Source: Lucinisca nassula
Lineage: Eukaryota; Mollusca; Bivalvia; Lucinida; Lucinidae
DNA length: 64,000 nucleotides
Direction: 5' to 3'
NCBI GenBank assembly: GCA_963580285.1
Contig: OY757011.1
Span: 118,043,037-118,107,036 of the forward strand
Below the pieces are notes generated by a model. That model made no database searches. It had not been told where the DNA came from and saw nothing but the letters and a program-made list of their open reading frames with translations. The translations under genes were made by a program, and so were the position numbers. Of the stretch, positions 10,642 to 21,288 are shown one piece after another; within the stretch, counting starts at the first letter, position 1; each line of letters opens with the position of its first letter.

Positions 10642-13107
10642 AACAAGAGGCCCATGGGCCACTATGCTCACCAGAGCTCAGGCAGGCACTGCCCACTGGC
10701 AGCCATGTATGCTTTTAATTTATTGATTATAAATATGTTCTATAAAGGGTTATCCTTTGGAAGCAAGGAATACACCACAGAAGTGAAAAATATGGAGTGT
10801 ACATGTTTTTTGGGGCCAGACTAGCTAGTTTCGGCCAATTAGGCCTCATCAGTGACCCTCAGATATTTCCAAAATTCCACAATGGAATCAATGATCCCAA
10901 AGGACAAGAAAATATAATCTACACTATAAAGTCTCCCAAACAAAACCCCCATTCCATGTGAACTCTTTATCAGAAATATAAGGCCTTTATGAAGTGGAGG
11001 GGTGGGACATGGACCCAACAGAGCCCAGTTTGGTATGTGTCTTATCATAAGGACTAAGAGTACATGTATGGTTTAGGGTGAGGATGTGTACAGTTCCTGA
11101 GATATAAGGCCTTTTAAGCTGTGGAGGGGTTGGAGCACGGCCCTGGCGAACCCCGGGAAATCCAAGATTGTTGTCCTTGAATGTGTCTTATCATTAGGGC
11201 CAAGAAAATATATTGTTCAGGAGTGGGGATCTTAACTGCTTCTGGGATATGAGGCCCTCTTATGAAGTGAAGAGGAGAGGAATGGCCCCTGTGGACTGCC
11301 AAGTTGGTGTGACTGAATATGTTTAATCACAAGGAACAAGAATATATATGATAATGAGGTGGGGATCTTAATGGTGTCTGAGATATATGGCCTTTTCTGA
11401 AGTGGAGGGGTGGGCCATGGCATCAGCACATTGCCCTAGCACAAAGACACCAAGGTTGATGTGACTGGATGAGTCTTATCAACACAAATATACATGCATT
11501 AGGGGTGGGGATCTGAACAGTTTCTGAGATATATGGCATTTTATGAAGTGGAGAGGTAGGGCATGGCCCAAGCGCACCCTGTGAGACCCCTAGGTTGGCA
11601 TCACTGAATGTGTCTTATCATAAGGAACAAGAATATATATGGCTTAGGGGTGGGGATCTAAATGGTTTCTGAGATATTGGGCCTTTTACAAAGTGGAGGG
11701 GGTGGGGCATGGCCCCGGCACACCTTGGGGGACCCCCAGGACACCCAAGTTGGTGTCACTGAATGCATCTTATCATAAGAAATTCTGAGATTAGTCGTCT
11801 TTTATGAAGTGGAGGGGTGGGGCATGGCCGCGGGGCACCCCGAGAGACCCCTAGGTTGGACTAACTGAATGAGTCTTATCATATGGAACAAGAATATATA
11901 TGGTTTAGGGGTGGGGATCTGAACTGTTTCTGAGAGATTGGGCCTTTTATGAAGTGGTAGGGTGGGGCATAGCCTGGGCACATCCCAGGGAACCCCCCAG
12001 GTTGGTGTCACTGAATGCGAATTATCATAAGAAACAAGAATATATATGGTTTTGGGTGGGGAACAGAATGGTTTCTGAGATGTACATGTATCGCCTTTTA
12101 TGAAGTGGAGGGGTGGGGCATGGCCCCAGCGTACACTGGGAGACCCCTAGGTTGGTATCATTGAATGCGTCTTATCATAAGGAACAAGAAAATATATGGT
12201 TTATGGGTGGGGGTCTAAACTGTTTCTGAGATATTGGGCCTTTTATGAAGTGGAGGGGGTGGGGCATGGCCCGGACCCCAAGGTTGGTGTCACTGAATGT
12301 GTTTTATCATAAGAAACAAGAATATATAAGGTTTTTGGGTGGGGATCTGAGGTTTCGGAGATTTATCGCCTTTAATGAAGTAGATGGGTGGGGCAAGGCC
12401 CCGGCACACCCCGGAAAACCCCTAGGTTGGAATCACTGAATGCGATTTGTCATAAGGAACAAAAATATATATGGTTAAGGGTTGGGGATCTGAATGGTTT
12501 CTGAGAATTTGGGCCTTTTATGGAGTGGAGAGGTTGGGGCATGGCCCAAGCACATCCCAGAGGACCCCCAGGTTGGTGTCACTGAATGTGTCTTATCATA
12601 AGAAACAAGAATATATATGGTTTTGGGGTGTTTATATGAAAGGTTTCTGAGATATATCGCCTTTTATGAAGTGGAGGGGTGGGGCACGGCCCCGGCGTAC
12701 CACAGGATACCCCTAGGTTGGTATCACTGAATGTGTCTTATCATCAGAAACAAGAATATATATGGTTTAGGGGTGGGGATCTGAAAAGTTTCTGGGAAAC
12801 AGGGCCTTTTATGAAGTGGAGTGGGTTGGGCATGGCCCAGGGACATCCCATGGGACCCCCAGGTTGGTGTCACTGAATGCGTCTTATCATAAGAAACAAG
12901 AAGATATATGGTTCTTGGTGGGGATATGAAAGGCTTCTGAGATATATCGCCTTTTATGAAGTGGAGGGTTGGGGCATGGCCCCGGCGCACCCCAGGAGAC
13001 CCCTAGGTTGGTATCACTGAATGTGTCTTATCATAAGGAACAAGAATATATATGGTTTAGGGGTGGGGATCTGAACGCTTTCTGAGATATTGGGCCTTTT
13101 ACAAAGT

Positions 13108-13138
<31 letters not shown>

Positions 13139-14952
13139 GGGGCATGGCCTGGGCACATACCCAGGTTGGCATCTCTGAATGCATTTTTATCCCCACGCTT
13201 TTCAAAGAAAAAGTGGGGATATTGTAATGGTCTTCGTCGTCCGTACGTCCGTCCGTCCGTCCGTCTTACCGGATAACTCCTCCTAGAGGGTTATAGATAG
13301 AAACTTGAAACTTTGGGAACTGATAGATCTTTGGTCTGGGGAGTGCATGACACTTTCGGAATTTTGATCACACCCCTACGGGTGGGCGCAGGGGGTGGGG
13401 CCCACGGGGCTCAAAAATCAAAATTTCCAGAACATGGTCGTGTAATATATCGAAGCGAACGACATGATGAGTAGAAAACATCACAACCAAAATTTGACCC
13501 CTGGGGTCAATTTTGAGGTCACCAGAGGTCAAAACCTGATTTTGACCCTTTACCGGATAACTCCTCCTAGACGGCTATAGATAGAAACTTGAAACTTTGG
13601 GAACTGATAGATCTTTGGTCTGGGGAGTGCATGACACTTTCGGAATTTTGATCACACCGCTACGGGTGGGCCCAGGGGTTGGGGCCCGCAGGGGTCAAAA
13701 ATCAAAATTTCCAGAACATGGTCGTGTAATATATCAAAGCGAACGGCATGATGAGTAGAAAACATTACAACCAAAATTTGACCCCTAGGGTCAATTTTGA
13801 GGTCACCAGAGGTCAAAAACTGATTTTGACCGTTTCACCCCCATACATTACTGTTACCGGATAACTCCTCATAGACCTTTATAGATAGAAACTTGAAACT
13901 TTGGGAACTGATAAAACTTTGATCTGGGGAGTGCATAACACTTTCGGAATTTTGATCCTACCCCTGGGAGTGGGGCCAGGGGTAGGGCACCTTGGGGATA
14001 AAAAAATCAAAGTTTTCAGAACATGGTTGTGTAGCATATTAAATCGAATGGCATGATGAGTAGAATACATCACAATCAAAATTTTACCCCTCGGGTCAAA
14101 CACCCCTAGGTGATGGTCCTGGAGGTGGGGCCCGCGGGGAAGCGTGGGGATATGCGATGGCTTGCCATCGACTGTGCGATTCTAGTATCATATGAAACTA
14201 GAATATATATGGTTTTGGGGTGGGGATCTGAATAGTTTCTGACATATATTGTCTTTTATGAAGTGGAGGGGTGTGGCATGGCCCCATTGTACCTGGAAGA
14301 CCTCTAGGTTGGGATCACTGAATGAGTCTTATCATAAGGAACAAGAATATATATGGTTTAGGGGTGGGGATCTGAACGGTTTCTGATATATTTGGTCTTT
14401 TCTGGAGTGGAGGGGGTGGGGCATGGGCCAGGCACATCCCAGGGGACCCCCAGGTTGGGTGACTGAATGCGTCTTATCATAAGAAACAAGAATATATATG
14501 GTTTAGGGTGGATATATGAAAGGTTTCTGCGATATATCGCCTTTTATGCACTGGAAGGGGTGGGGCATGGCCCCGGCACACCCTGGGGGTACCCCCAGGT
14601 TGGCATTAAAGCATGTGGTGAAAAGAAGTTCACTCAAGGAATATTTCTATAAAAGTTTTGTCAAAATATTTGCGAAGGTTTGGCAGTAAATGCCATTTTT
14701 CTATTTTCCCCATTATAAGTCTATGTAAACTCTAAGTTGCCATAGCAACCAAACTAATGAGCCCATTTTCATTAAAAACACAAACTTTCAATCCCCCAGC
14801 CCAAGGCTGCTACAGATGAAATTTGGGCTGAATCGGCCCAGTGGTTTCAGAGGAGATGTCGTTTGAAAGTGTTGACGCCAGACGACGACGCAGACGACGG
14901 ACGACGGACGACTGCCTATCCCCCGGAGCCTTCGGCTCTGGTGAGCTAAAAA
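10642..14952 (+). mobile_element. Large rolling-circle-type element, GCTCACCAGAGC family
   Basis: Starts AACAAGAGGCCCATGGGCC (a palindromic 5' stem), then GCTCACCAGAGCTC. Ends with ACGACGGACGACTG repeats and the stem-loop GGAGCCTTCGGCTC, then TGGTGAGCTAAAAA. The 12-mer GCTCACCAGAGC near the 5' end has its exact complement GCTCTGGTGAGC at the 3' end. The core is an array of about 144-bp units (about 10980-14600, TCACTGAATGTGTCTTATCAT) with a dimeric higher-order pattern. It is interrupted by a minus-strand element at 13184-14186. Confidence 0.8.
13184..14186 (-). mobile_element. Rolling-circle-type element, ATATCCCCACGCTT family, nested
   Basis: On the minus strand it starts ACTAGAATCGCACAG, then the stem-loop CGATGGCAAGCCATCG and ATATCCCCACGCTT. 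It ends with a GGACGGACGGACG microsatellite, an ATATCCCCACTTTTTC...AAAGCGTGGGGAT hairpin and AAAAA. Three ~290-bp units (ACCGGATAACTCCTC at 13267, 13551, 13855) form the core. It sits inside the 144-bp array of the element at 10642-14952. Confidence 0.8.
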
Positions 14953-15008
14953 GGTTGACTGTACCAGCTACATATATGACATGACTGATGCTAAAATGAA
15001 TAAAGGGC

Positions 15009-15235
15009 TTAACCCATTGTATGCTAGTGGACTCTTCCATTGCTATATGTTGGTCAAGTCCATTTGTCATATAAGGGATGGAAGGTCTATTTTTTTTATT
15101 TTTATTCCATTTTTGACAGAAAATTCTGTTAGCAAATAGTGCAGGCCCTGATCAGATGCTGCGTTCTGTGGCGTCTGATCTGGGCTTGGACTGTTTGCCA
15201 AGGTACCCCTTTAGGGGTTTCCCGCATACATCTAT
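15009..15235. mobile_element. TTAA MITE family 2, 3' end eroded
   Basis: Starts TTAACCCATTGTATGC and carries AGTGCAGGCCCTGATCAG, a TGCGTTCTG centre and ACTGTTTGCCAAGG. The right terminal repeat is lost about 20 bp from ACSL exon E. Confidence 0.6.
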
Positions 15236-15256
15236 AGAAGGAAATTCCTGGCTTAC

Positions 15257-15339
15257 CGTTTTAATTCTTTCATCTTTGCAGCCATAGCCCATTCAAAGAG
15301 TTTCGTCTTCACTTTACTGCCAGACACACCTGCCAACAC
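15257..15339 (-). CDS. ACSL: ACSL exon E: linker exon after the RLLNRIYDK motif
   Basis: Last visible ACSL exon, 83 nt. It continues in phase 0 after ...RIYDK with VLAGVSGSKVKTKLFEWAMA and AKMKELK, and ends in phase 2 with CG before the donor CG|GTAAGCC. This matches the family's helical linker (human ACSL1 has a VKRWLLDFA-type segment in the same place). The acceptor is TTTCTCCAAACAG|GTGTTG. The pyrimidine tract upstream is supplied by the reverse complement of a mobile-element 5' end (CTCTTGTTT), whose AACAAGAG start lies about 12 bp from the exon. No following exon was recognised between base 1 and 15256, so the C-terminal half (GYGQTE and later motifs) should lie beyond the left edge. Confidence 0.85.
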
Positions 15340-15467
15340 CTGTTTGGAGAAACAAGAGTTGTCATCAGACAGGGTAGCTCACCTGGATAGGTGTCATGAA
15401 GGTTATGGGCATAGGTGTAAGTATTGCTGAATAAAGCTTTAGACCTTCATTATCATACCAAATATGA

Positions 15468-15771
15468 TGAAGTCCCCCACCCATCGGGGCTTGACAAAAT
15501 AGATGGGCTACATGATGCTTCCACGCAGAGCTGAAACCGACCCGCACACAAGTACTGGTTAACCGCTTAGAGAATCTAAGCCTGCCCAGGCAAAGCGGTG
15601 CGAGTCGGCCCGTCCATGCTTATAAACCCCATTGGTTTCATTGGGCGGCAGTACTTGAGATGTCATTTCATCTCAATGTCGGGTAAAAGTCCCACAAAAT
15701 TGGAAGCAATGTCTCCAAAATGACCTTTACAGTGTTGACGGGGATGTTAAACATCAAATCAAACAAACAAA
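15468..15771 (+). mobile_element. SINE-A copy 2
   Basis: Flanked by a perfect 14-bp duplication CATACCAAATATGA (15454-15467 and 15772-15785). Central block CTGGTTAACCGCTTAGAG; tail ATCAAACAAACAAA. Confidence 0.9.
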
Positions 15772-16683
15772 CATACCAAATATGAACCAAATCTATATCA
15801 TATGGCTTGGAAAATATGAGTTCTAAAAAAATGAACATAAAATTTGTGACCTTGATGTTTAGGTCAAGGGCATGCTGAAGAAAATTTCAAATTTGGAAAT
15901 TTCAAAACCTTAGCACGCACAGTTCAACAGTTATGCTATGCAGCAAAAAGCATGCAATGTACAATGCCAAAATTTACAAAGGGGGCATAACTTATGAAGT
16001 ATTTTTTCCACAATTTATTCAAAAGTTAATCAGGTCATCTACTCATCACTATCTATCTATTCATCAAATTTCAAGGCTCTAGCTTCATTAATTTTTTAGA
16101 TATTTCACTGACAATGTAAAATTCTCAAATTTCGCTGACAATGTAAAATTTCAAATTTACAAAGGGCTAAAACTCATGAAGTATTTCTCAAAATTAATTT
16201 AAAAAAAATAATCAGGTCAGACACTCATCAATATCAATCTATTCACCAGGTTTCAAGACTCTATCTTAAGTGGACTTGGAGATATTTTGCTGATGAGATT
16301 TCATCCATATTTTTTCAAATGGCCATAACTAAGGAAAGGAGAATAATCGTGATGAGAAAAAAAATATGTAACAGCTACTTTCTTTCATGTGGAATCCATG
16401 TTCATAGCATCTATGCTATGCTATGCATGCAAAAGCATGCTACGTAAAAAATGCCCGAAGTTACAAAGGGCCACAACTCATCAAATATTTTTCAGCATTT
16501 ATTCAAAAGTTAATCAGGTAATCTACCCATCAATACCAATCTATCCATTCAGGTTTCAAGGCTCTAGCTTTAATGTTTTTTGAGATATTTTACTGACAAG
16601 AATTCACCCGTATTTTTTCAAAGGGCCATAACTAAATCTGTCCTACGGTTTGGAAAATAAGAGCTCCTAAAAACTTTAACATT

Positions 16684-17530
16684 AACTAGAGCTGCCGCCT
16701 AACGGGCGCCAATTATACCCCCGCATGCGTTGTCAGACAAATTTTTACAAGTATTTGACCTTGAGGAAGGTCAACGTAAAGGTCAAGGTCAGGTTTGGGT
16801 ATATCAATCTTAAGTACTAGTGGCAAGGTGTGTGGTGTGTGAATATTAAAGAAATCGGTCAAAGAATAAGGAAGTTATGAGCAATGTTAAAGTTTTTTGT
16901 AACGGACCGACGACAAATTTTTACAAGTATTTGACCTTGAGGTAGGTCAACGTAAAGGTCAAGGTCAGGTTTGTGTATATCAATCTTAAGTACTAGTGGC
17001 AAGGTGTGTGGTGTGTGAATATTAAAGAAATCGGTCAAAGAATAAGGAAGTTATGAGCAATGTTAAAGTTTTTTGTAACGGACCGACGACAAATTTTTAC
17101 AAGTATTTGACCTTGAGGAAGGTCAACGTAAAGGTCAAGGTCAGGTTTGTGTATATCAATCTTAAGTACTAGTGGCAAGGTGTGTGGTGTGTGAATATTA
17201 AAGAAATCGGTCAAAGAATAAGGAAGTTATGAGCAATGTTAAAGTTTTTTGTAACGGACCGACGACAGACGACAGACGACAAGCTGACTCCTATATACCC
17301 CCTTCAAACTTCGTTTGCGGGTAAAGATCAAGGTCAGGTTTGTGTACATCAATCTTAAGTACTAGTGGCAAGGTGTGTGGTGTGTGAATATTAAAGAAAT
17401 CGGTCAAAGAATAAGGAAGTTATGAGCAATGTTAAAGTTTTTTGTAACGGACCGACGACAGACGACAGACGACAGACGACAAGCTGACTCCTATATACCC
17501 CCTTCAAACTTCGTTTGCGGGGGTATAAAA
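16684..17530 (+). mobile_element. Rolling-circle-type element, TATACCCCCGCA family
   Basis: Begins AACTAGAGCTGCCGCCTAAC (stem GCCGCC/GGGCG), then ATTATACCCCCGCATG. Ends with ACGACAGACGACAGACGAC, TATACCCCCTTCAAACTTCG and TTTGCGGGGGTATAAAA. Three nearly identical 176-bp units start at 16737, 16913 and 17089. The block from the microsatellite through the 3' hairpin occurs twice (17268-17325 and 17450-17530), separated by a partial unit. Confidence 0.8.
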
Positions 17531-17734
17531 TTTTTTAAAACTGTGACCTTGAACTTGAGGTAATGTGTATGGGCTGGGTTGTTGCTAAATAAAACTATGG
17601 ATCTGTATCATACACCATACCAAACAGGAACAAAATCCATCGTATCTTCTGGAGAATATGAGCTCTTAAAATTTGAAACGAAAATGTGGACGACAATTCT
17701 AAAGACAATGGCCAATGCGGACACTAATCCATTT

Positions 17735-18083
17735 TAAATAGTACCCAAAAACCCCAAAACGGGTACCCTGGCAAACAGTACAGGCCCAGATCAGACGCCG
17801 CAGAACGCGGCATCTGATCAGGACCTCCACTGTTTGCTAAAAGTTCAGTCATTTTCCAAATAAATTTTGATGAAAACACAACATGACAACCCATAATTTT
17901 GGAATAGACTCCATTTGGTACAGCTACTCACCTTGTAAACCAGGGGTTGCAGGATCGATCCCGGGCTTCTCCAGACTTTCGGATGAGTCTTTAAACCGAG
18001 GCCTCATCTCTGTATGACCTTAGCTGTTGGTGGGACGTAAAACTCAAACACTCACTCGCTCCATTTGGTACAAAAAGGGTTAA
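17735..18083. mobile_element. TTAA MITE family 2 with nested SINE-B
   Basis: Contains AACAGTACAGGCCCAGATC, a palindromic centre GACGCCGCAGAACGCGGC, and the right end CCATTTGGTACAAAAAGGG then TTAA. A SINE-B inserted near the right end duplicated CTCCATTTGGTACA. Confidence 0.7.
17923..18058 (+). mobile_element. SINE-B, 5'-truncated, with 14-bp target duplication
   Basis: Retains the B-box-like GGATCGATCCCGGGC and the 3' end TTGGTGGGACGTAAAACTC plus CACTCACTCG. Flanks are CTCCATTTGGTACA at 17909-17922 and 18059-18072. Confidence 0.85.
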
Positions 18084-18780
18084 CGAAGATGACGCAGGAG
18101 GTATTGTAATAGGTCTTCCTAGACTTTGTCCAGGCAAGCTAAAAATGATCAACAGCACTAGAAAGACATTTATACCGCAATCAGGCATTTTAGTAACCTA
18201 ATAAAGGGGGTAGAATAACTGCACGCTATAATCGGTAGTGACCTATAATACCTTCTACTGACCCATAATACGTCTAGGGACCGTTTATAGACCAGACCTA
18301 CTTTTCACGTCACTAATTTACAAGTGTAAACAATAACATGCAACCTGTTATACATGGGAAGACAACGAAACTGCAAGTTAAAATCTTTGCAATATTTATT
18401 AGAACAGATTTTCAGAAATTTCAGCTAAATTCTTACATTCTGCATTTCCTGGTTTAAATGGCCCGTTGGAATAACTGCGCACTGCTACTGCCCTTGAGTC
18501 TCAACCTCGAAAATAATTTCTAAAGCTAAAATAAACTACTTATTTGCAGATTTTCATACAGAATGTAAAGCGCAGAGAAATTTTTATTCGAGCGTCCATG
18601 TTGATTCCAACGTCTTTGTGGTGTGGTGACGTCAGAAACTTTGCACTCGTTGACGTCACGTTATACTACATGTGCGCGCCATGGCACTGAATGTGGTTTA
18701 ACATGCCACACTGCATGATGTCTTTTTTGCTTAAATTTGCTAGATTATTGCAAAACTTCTTGATTTTTTAATTGCGGTAT
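18084..18780. other. No gene recognised
   Basis: Single-copy-looking AT-rich sequence with GGTGACGTCAG and GTTGACGTCACG near 18625-18660. No exon motif or known repeat terminus was recognised. Confidence 0.4.
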
Positions 18781-18783
18781 AAA

Positions 18784-18931
18784 CTAAATACATGATTAGT
18801 GTCTTTAATAGTACAATATAATCGGTTCGCCCTGACAATTTTATAGGGGCTCGCTAAAGCTCGCCCCTATAAAATTGTCTTAGGCTCACCAATTATATTT
18901 TGTTATTAAAGACACTAACCATGTATTTACT
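18784..18931. repeat. Foldback element, about 148 bp
   Basis: Arms TAAATACATGATTAGTGTC and GACACTAACCATGTATTTA close on a perfect inner stem, GACAATTTTATAGGGGC against GCCCCTATAAAATTGTC. A related architecture is at 24045-24155. Confidence 0.75.
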
Positions 18932-18954
18932 ATATTCATGTTAGTTAACCCTTT

Positions 18955-19165
18955 TTGTACCAAATGGAATCTTCCTCCTTATATATAGCAGGAGTCCATT
19001 TCAAAATTTAGGGGTTGTTTTCATCAAAATTTATTTGGAAAGTGACTGAACTTTGAGCAAACAGTGGAGGCCCTGATCAGACGCCGCATTCTGCGGCGTC
19101 TGATCTGGGCCTGCACTGTTTGCCCTGGTACCCATTTTGGGGTTTCTGGTAGTAAATGGGTCAAT
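18955..19165. mobile_element. TTAA MITE family 2
   Basis: TTAACCCTTTTTGTACCAAA at left; the palindromic core AGACGCCGCATTCTGCGGCG at 19080-19099 flanked by CAAACAGTGGAGGCCC and GGGCCTGCACTGTTTGC; diverged right end AAATGGGTCAATAA. Confidence 0.8.
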
Positions 19166-19171
19166 AATATC

Positions 19172-19521
19172 TTAACCCATTTTATGCAGAAAACCCTAAA
19201 ACAGGCAATTGGCACACATTGAGGGCCTTCACTATTTGTGAAAAGTTCAGCCTTTTTCTTAATAAATTTCTAAAAATAACAATACCTAAAACATATTCCC
19301 TTCCGCTGATTCAAGAAGGGCAGTTGTCAGTTTCTGGCGAAAGAATGTGCACTGTACTGGTTAACCGCTTACGTATAAGCCTGCCCAGGAAAGTGTTGAT
19401 AGTTAAACTGACCGGCTCAAAAATGACCTAAATAGTGTTGACTGGGCCGTAAAACGCCAATACAAACAAAAACAAAACCTAAAACATATAATTTCAAAAT
19501 GGACGCCTGCAATATATATAA
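19172..19521. mobile_element. TTAA MITE family 2, damaged, with nested SINEs
   Basis: TTAACCCATTTTATGCAG at left, then GGGCCTTCACTATTTGTG. A SINE-C 3' fragment and, further right, a SINE-B interrupt it. The right terminal repeat is not visible. Confidence 0.55.
19297..19476 (+). mobile_element. SINE-C, 5'-truncated
   Basis: Flanked by a perfect 13-bp duplication ACCTAAAACATAT (19284-19296 and 19477-19489). Keeps ACTGGTTAACCGCTTACG, AAGCCTGCCCAGG and the tail AATACAAACAAAAACAAA. Confidence 0.9.
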
Positions 19522-19534
19522 GCTTAAGACTGAG

Positions 19535-19695
19535 TGAGTGAGTGTTTAAGTTTTAGGTCCCACCAACAACTAAGGTCATACGGAGACGGGACCTTGGTTT
19601 AAAGACTCATCCGAAAGTCTGGAGAAGCCTGGGATCGATCCTGCGATCCCTGGTTTACAAGGCGAGAAGCGTAACCACTTTACCACGGAGGCTTC
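19535..19695 (-). mobile_element. SINE-B, near full length
   Basis: On the minus strand it starts AAGCCTCCGTGGTAAAGTGG (A-box-like) and has GGATCGATCCCAGGC (B box) and GGGACCTAAAACTTAAAC near its end. Flanked by a perfect 13-bp duplication GCTTAAGACTGAG (19522-19534 and 19696-19708). Confidence 0.9.
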
Positions 19696-19784
19696 GCTTA
19701 AGACTGAGACACACAACATTGATTCAACACTGAATCGAAGTTAAAACAGAGATAAAGTGGGGCAACTGGCTGACTTGTGTATAT

Positions 19785-19999
19785 TTACCCTTTTTGTACT
19801 AGAAACTGCAAAACGGGTAATTGGCAAACAGTGCAGGCCAAGATCAGATGCCACAGAATGTGACCTTAGCCTACACTGCAAAAAAAAAAAATCCAGCCAT
19901 TTTCAAAATGAATTTTGAACAAAACACAACCTGACCCTTAAACTTTTAAATGGATTTGTGCTATATGTGGAAGATTCCATTTGGTACAAAATGGGTTAA
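19785..19999. mobile_element. TTAA MITE family 2
   Basis: CCCTTTTTGTACTAGAAACTG at left, right end TTGGTACAAAATGGGTTAA, with CAAACAGTGCAGGCCAAG and an eroded second arm. Confidence 0.75.
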
Positions 20000-20024
20000 A
20001 GAACTAATTGTGATGCCAAGCCGA

Positions 20025-20215
20025 CAATTGTTGTCTGCTTTGTCATCTGCCGGTTTCTTCAAAACTCATTTTTGCAAACAGTGTGGAACCAGATCAGACT
20101 GCTCCTCTAGGAGCAGTCTGATCTGGGTCCATACTGTTTGCCTGTATGCATTTTTTTTTTTAAAGTTTGCAAGAAGATTCAGCAGATGACACAAGCAAAC
20201 GATGTCGTCTGCTTA
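20025..20215. mobile_element. Palindromic MITE with GACAATTGTTGTCTGC end
   Basis: Imperfect terminal repeats (GACAATTGTTGTCTGCTTTG at left; CAAACGATGTCGTCTGC-type at right) enclose a perfect palindrome from AGATCAGACTGCTCC to GGAGCAGTCTGATCT (20091-20126). An inverted copy is at 23300-23480. Confidence 0.65.
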
Positions 20216-20270
20216 TTCTACTAAACATGTTCAAAGTAGGCATGGGGAGCATACGGTTGCAATGGAAATG

Positions 20271-20552
20271 TCTTGTTTGTTTGAGTTGAGTTTTTACATC
20301 CTCATCAACACTATTTTAGTCATTTTGAAGACATTGCTTCCAATTTTGTGGGACTTTTACCCAATACTGAGATGAAATGACTTCTCAAGCCCTATCTCTC
20401 ATAGAAACCACTACGGTTTAAGGAGTAGTCCGACTCCCATCACTTTTCCTTGGCAGGCTTAGACCTAAGCGATTTACCAGTATTCAAGTTCGGTGAGTTT
20501 CAGCTATGCAGGGAAGCACCATGCAGCCAAATCTATTTTTACAAGCCCCAAT
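20271..20552 (-). mobile_element. SINE-A copy 3, diverged
   Basis: Minus-strand copy with recognisable AAGCCTGCCAAGG, CCCACAAAATTGGAAGC and tail blocks, carrying many substitutions. No clear target duplication. Confidence 0.7.
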
Positions 20553-20588
20553 GGGTGGGGGCATATACTTAGTGAAAGGACTTTCTAA

Positions 20589-20817
20589 TTAACCCATTTC
20601 ATACCAGAAACGCCAAAACAGGTAGTTGGAAAACAGTGCAGGCCAGGATCAGAGGCCTCAGAATGCGGCCTCTGATCAGGGCCTACACTGTTTGCAAAAT
20701 GTTCAGCCAGTTTTCAAATACATTTTGAAAAAAAACACAACCTGGCACTCCTAAATTTTGAAATGCACTCCTGCTATATATAAAGAGGAAGATTCCATCT
20801 GGTACAAAAAGGGTTAA
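20589..20817. mobile_element. TTAA MITE family 2, intact ends
   Basis: TTAACCCATTTCATACCAG and CTGGTACAAAAAGGGTTAA bound 229 bp with the palindromic core CAGAGGCCTCAGAATGCGGC. TTAA flanks at 20589-20592 and 20814-20817. Confidence 0.85.
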
Positions 20818-20847
20818 AAATGAAATGCCTAAGCTCACTGTTCCATT

Positions 20848-21035
20848 GTGAACCCTTGACCTGCTGAACCTGGATATGTACTACATTTTGCAAACAGTGA
20901 AGTAAAGATCTGATCAGTATCTACACTGCATGACATTCAGTTTGTAAATTTGTAGAAATAAACTACATCAAGTAATCTGACGGGCTGAAAGCCAGAAATG
21001 GGTGTGACTGAATTAAATTATCTAGCAGAAAAGAG
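20848..21035. mobile_element. TTAA MITE family 1, eroded
   Basis: AACCCTTGACCTGCTGAACC at left; AAATGGGTGTGACTGAATTAAA and TAGCAGAAAAGAGTTA at right. Its right TTA abuts the next MITE. Confidence 0.6.
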
Positions 21036-21036
21036 T

Positions 21037-21257
21037 TATGGGGAATGGGAACACCCTCAGGAGAGGCAACTCCTGCAAAAGTATTTTTGTCTCCCATGTC
21101 AATAGGGGTCAACTCTTGAGGAGCAAATTCTTTCCTTTAAGAGTAGACCCCTTTTTCAGTGTGACAGGGCTTATAGAAAAGCGAACAGGAAGTCCCGAGA
21201 GTAATCTCCCTTTGAAAAATGGCGGAAAAATATGCCAGGTGTTCCCATTCCCCTTAA
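21037..21257. mobile_element. GGGGAATGGGAACACC MITE, copy 2
   Basis: GGGGAATGGGAACACC at left and GGTGTTCCCATTCCCC then TTAA at right. It inserted at the end of the previous MITE and lies 32 bp from ACSL exon D. An open frame running from exon D into it is not coding. Confidence 0.8.
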
Positions 21258-21288
21258 GGTGAATAATCATGGTAGGAATGCTTGCTAC

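Larger units (their letters stand above)
15350..17700 (+). mobile_element. Rolling-circle-type element, AACAAGAGTTGTC start, with nested insertions
   Basis: The 5' end AACAAGAGTTGTCATCAGAC, then GTAGCTCACCTGG, abuts ACSL exon E. The core carries the same module as the ATGCCCCCG element (GGGCATAGGTGTAAGTATTG at 15417, TGTATGGGCTGGGTTGTTG near 17566). It also has stretches marked CATAACTTATGAAGTATTTTT (15970-16640). A SINE-A (15468-15771) and another element (16684-17530) are nested inside. No 3' stem-loop was identified. Confidence 0.6.

Noticed and set aside
13119..13142. G-run as a functional quadruplex
   Set aside because: A long G-run next to a GT repeat within the array; could be assembly slippage, and nothing around it supports a role.
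18620..18665. CRE-like TGACGTCA sites as a promoter
   Set aside because: GTGACGTCAG and TTGACGTCACG occur here, but similar ACGTCA text is common in nearby MITEs and no transcription start context is seen.
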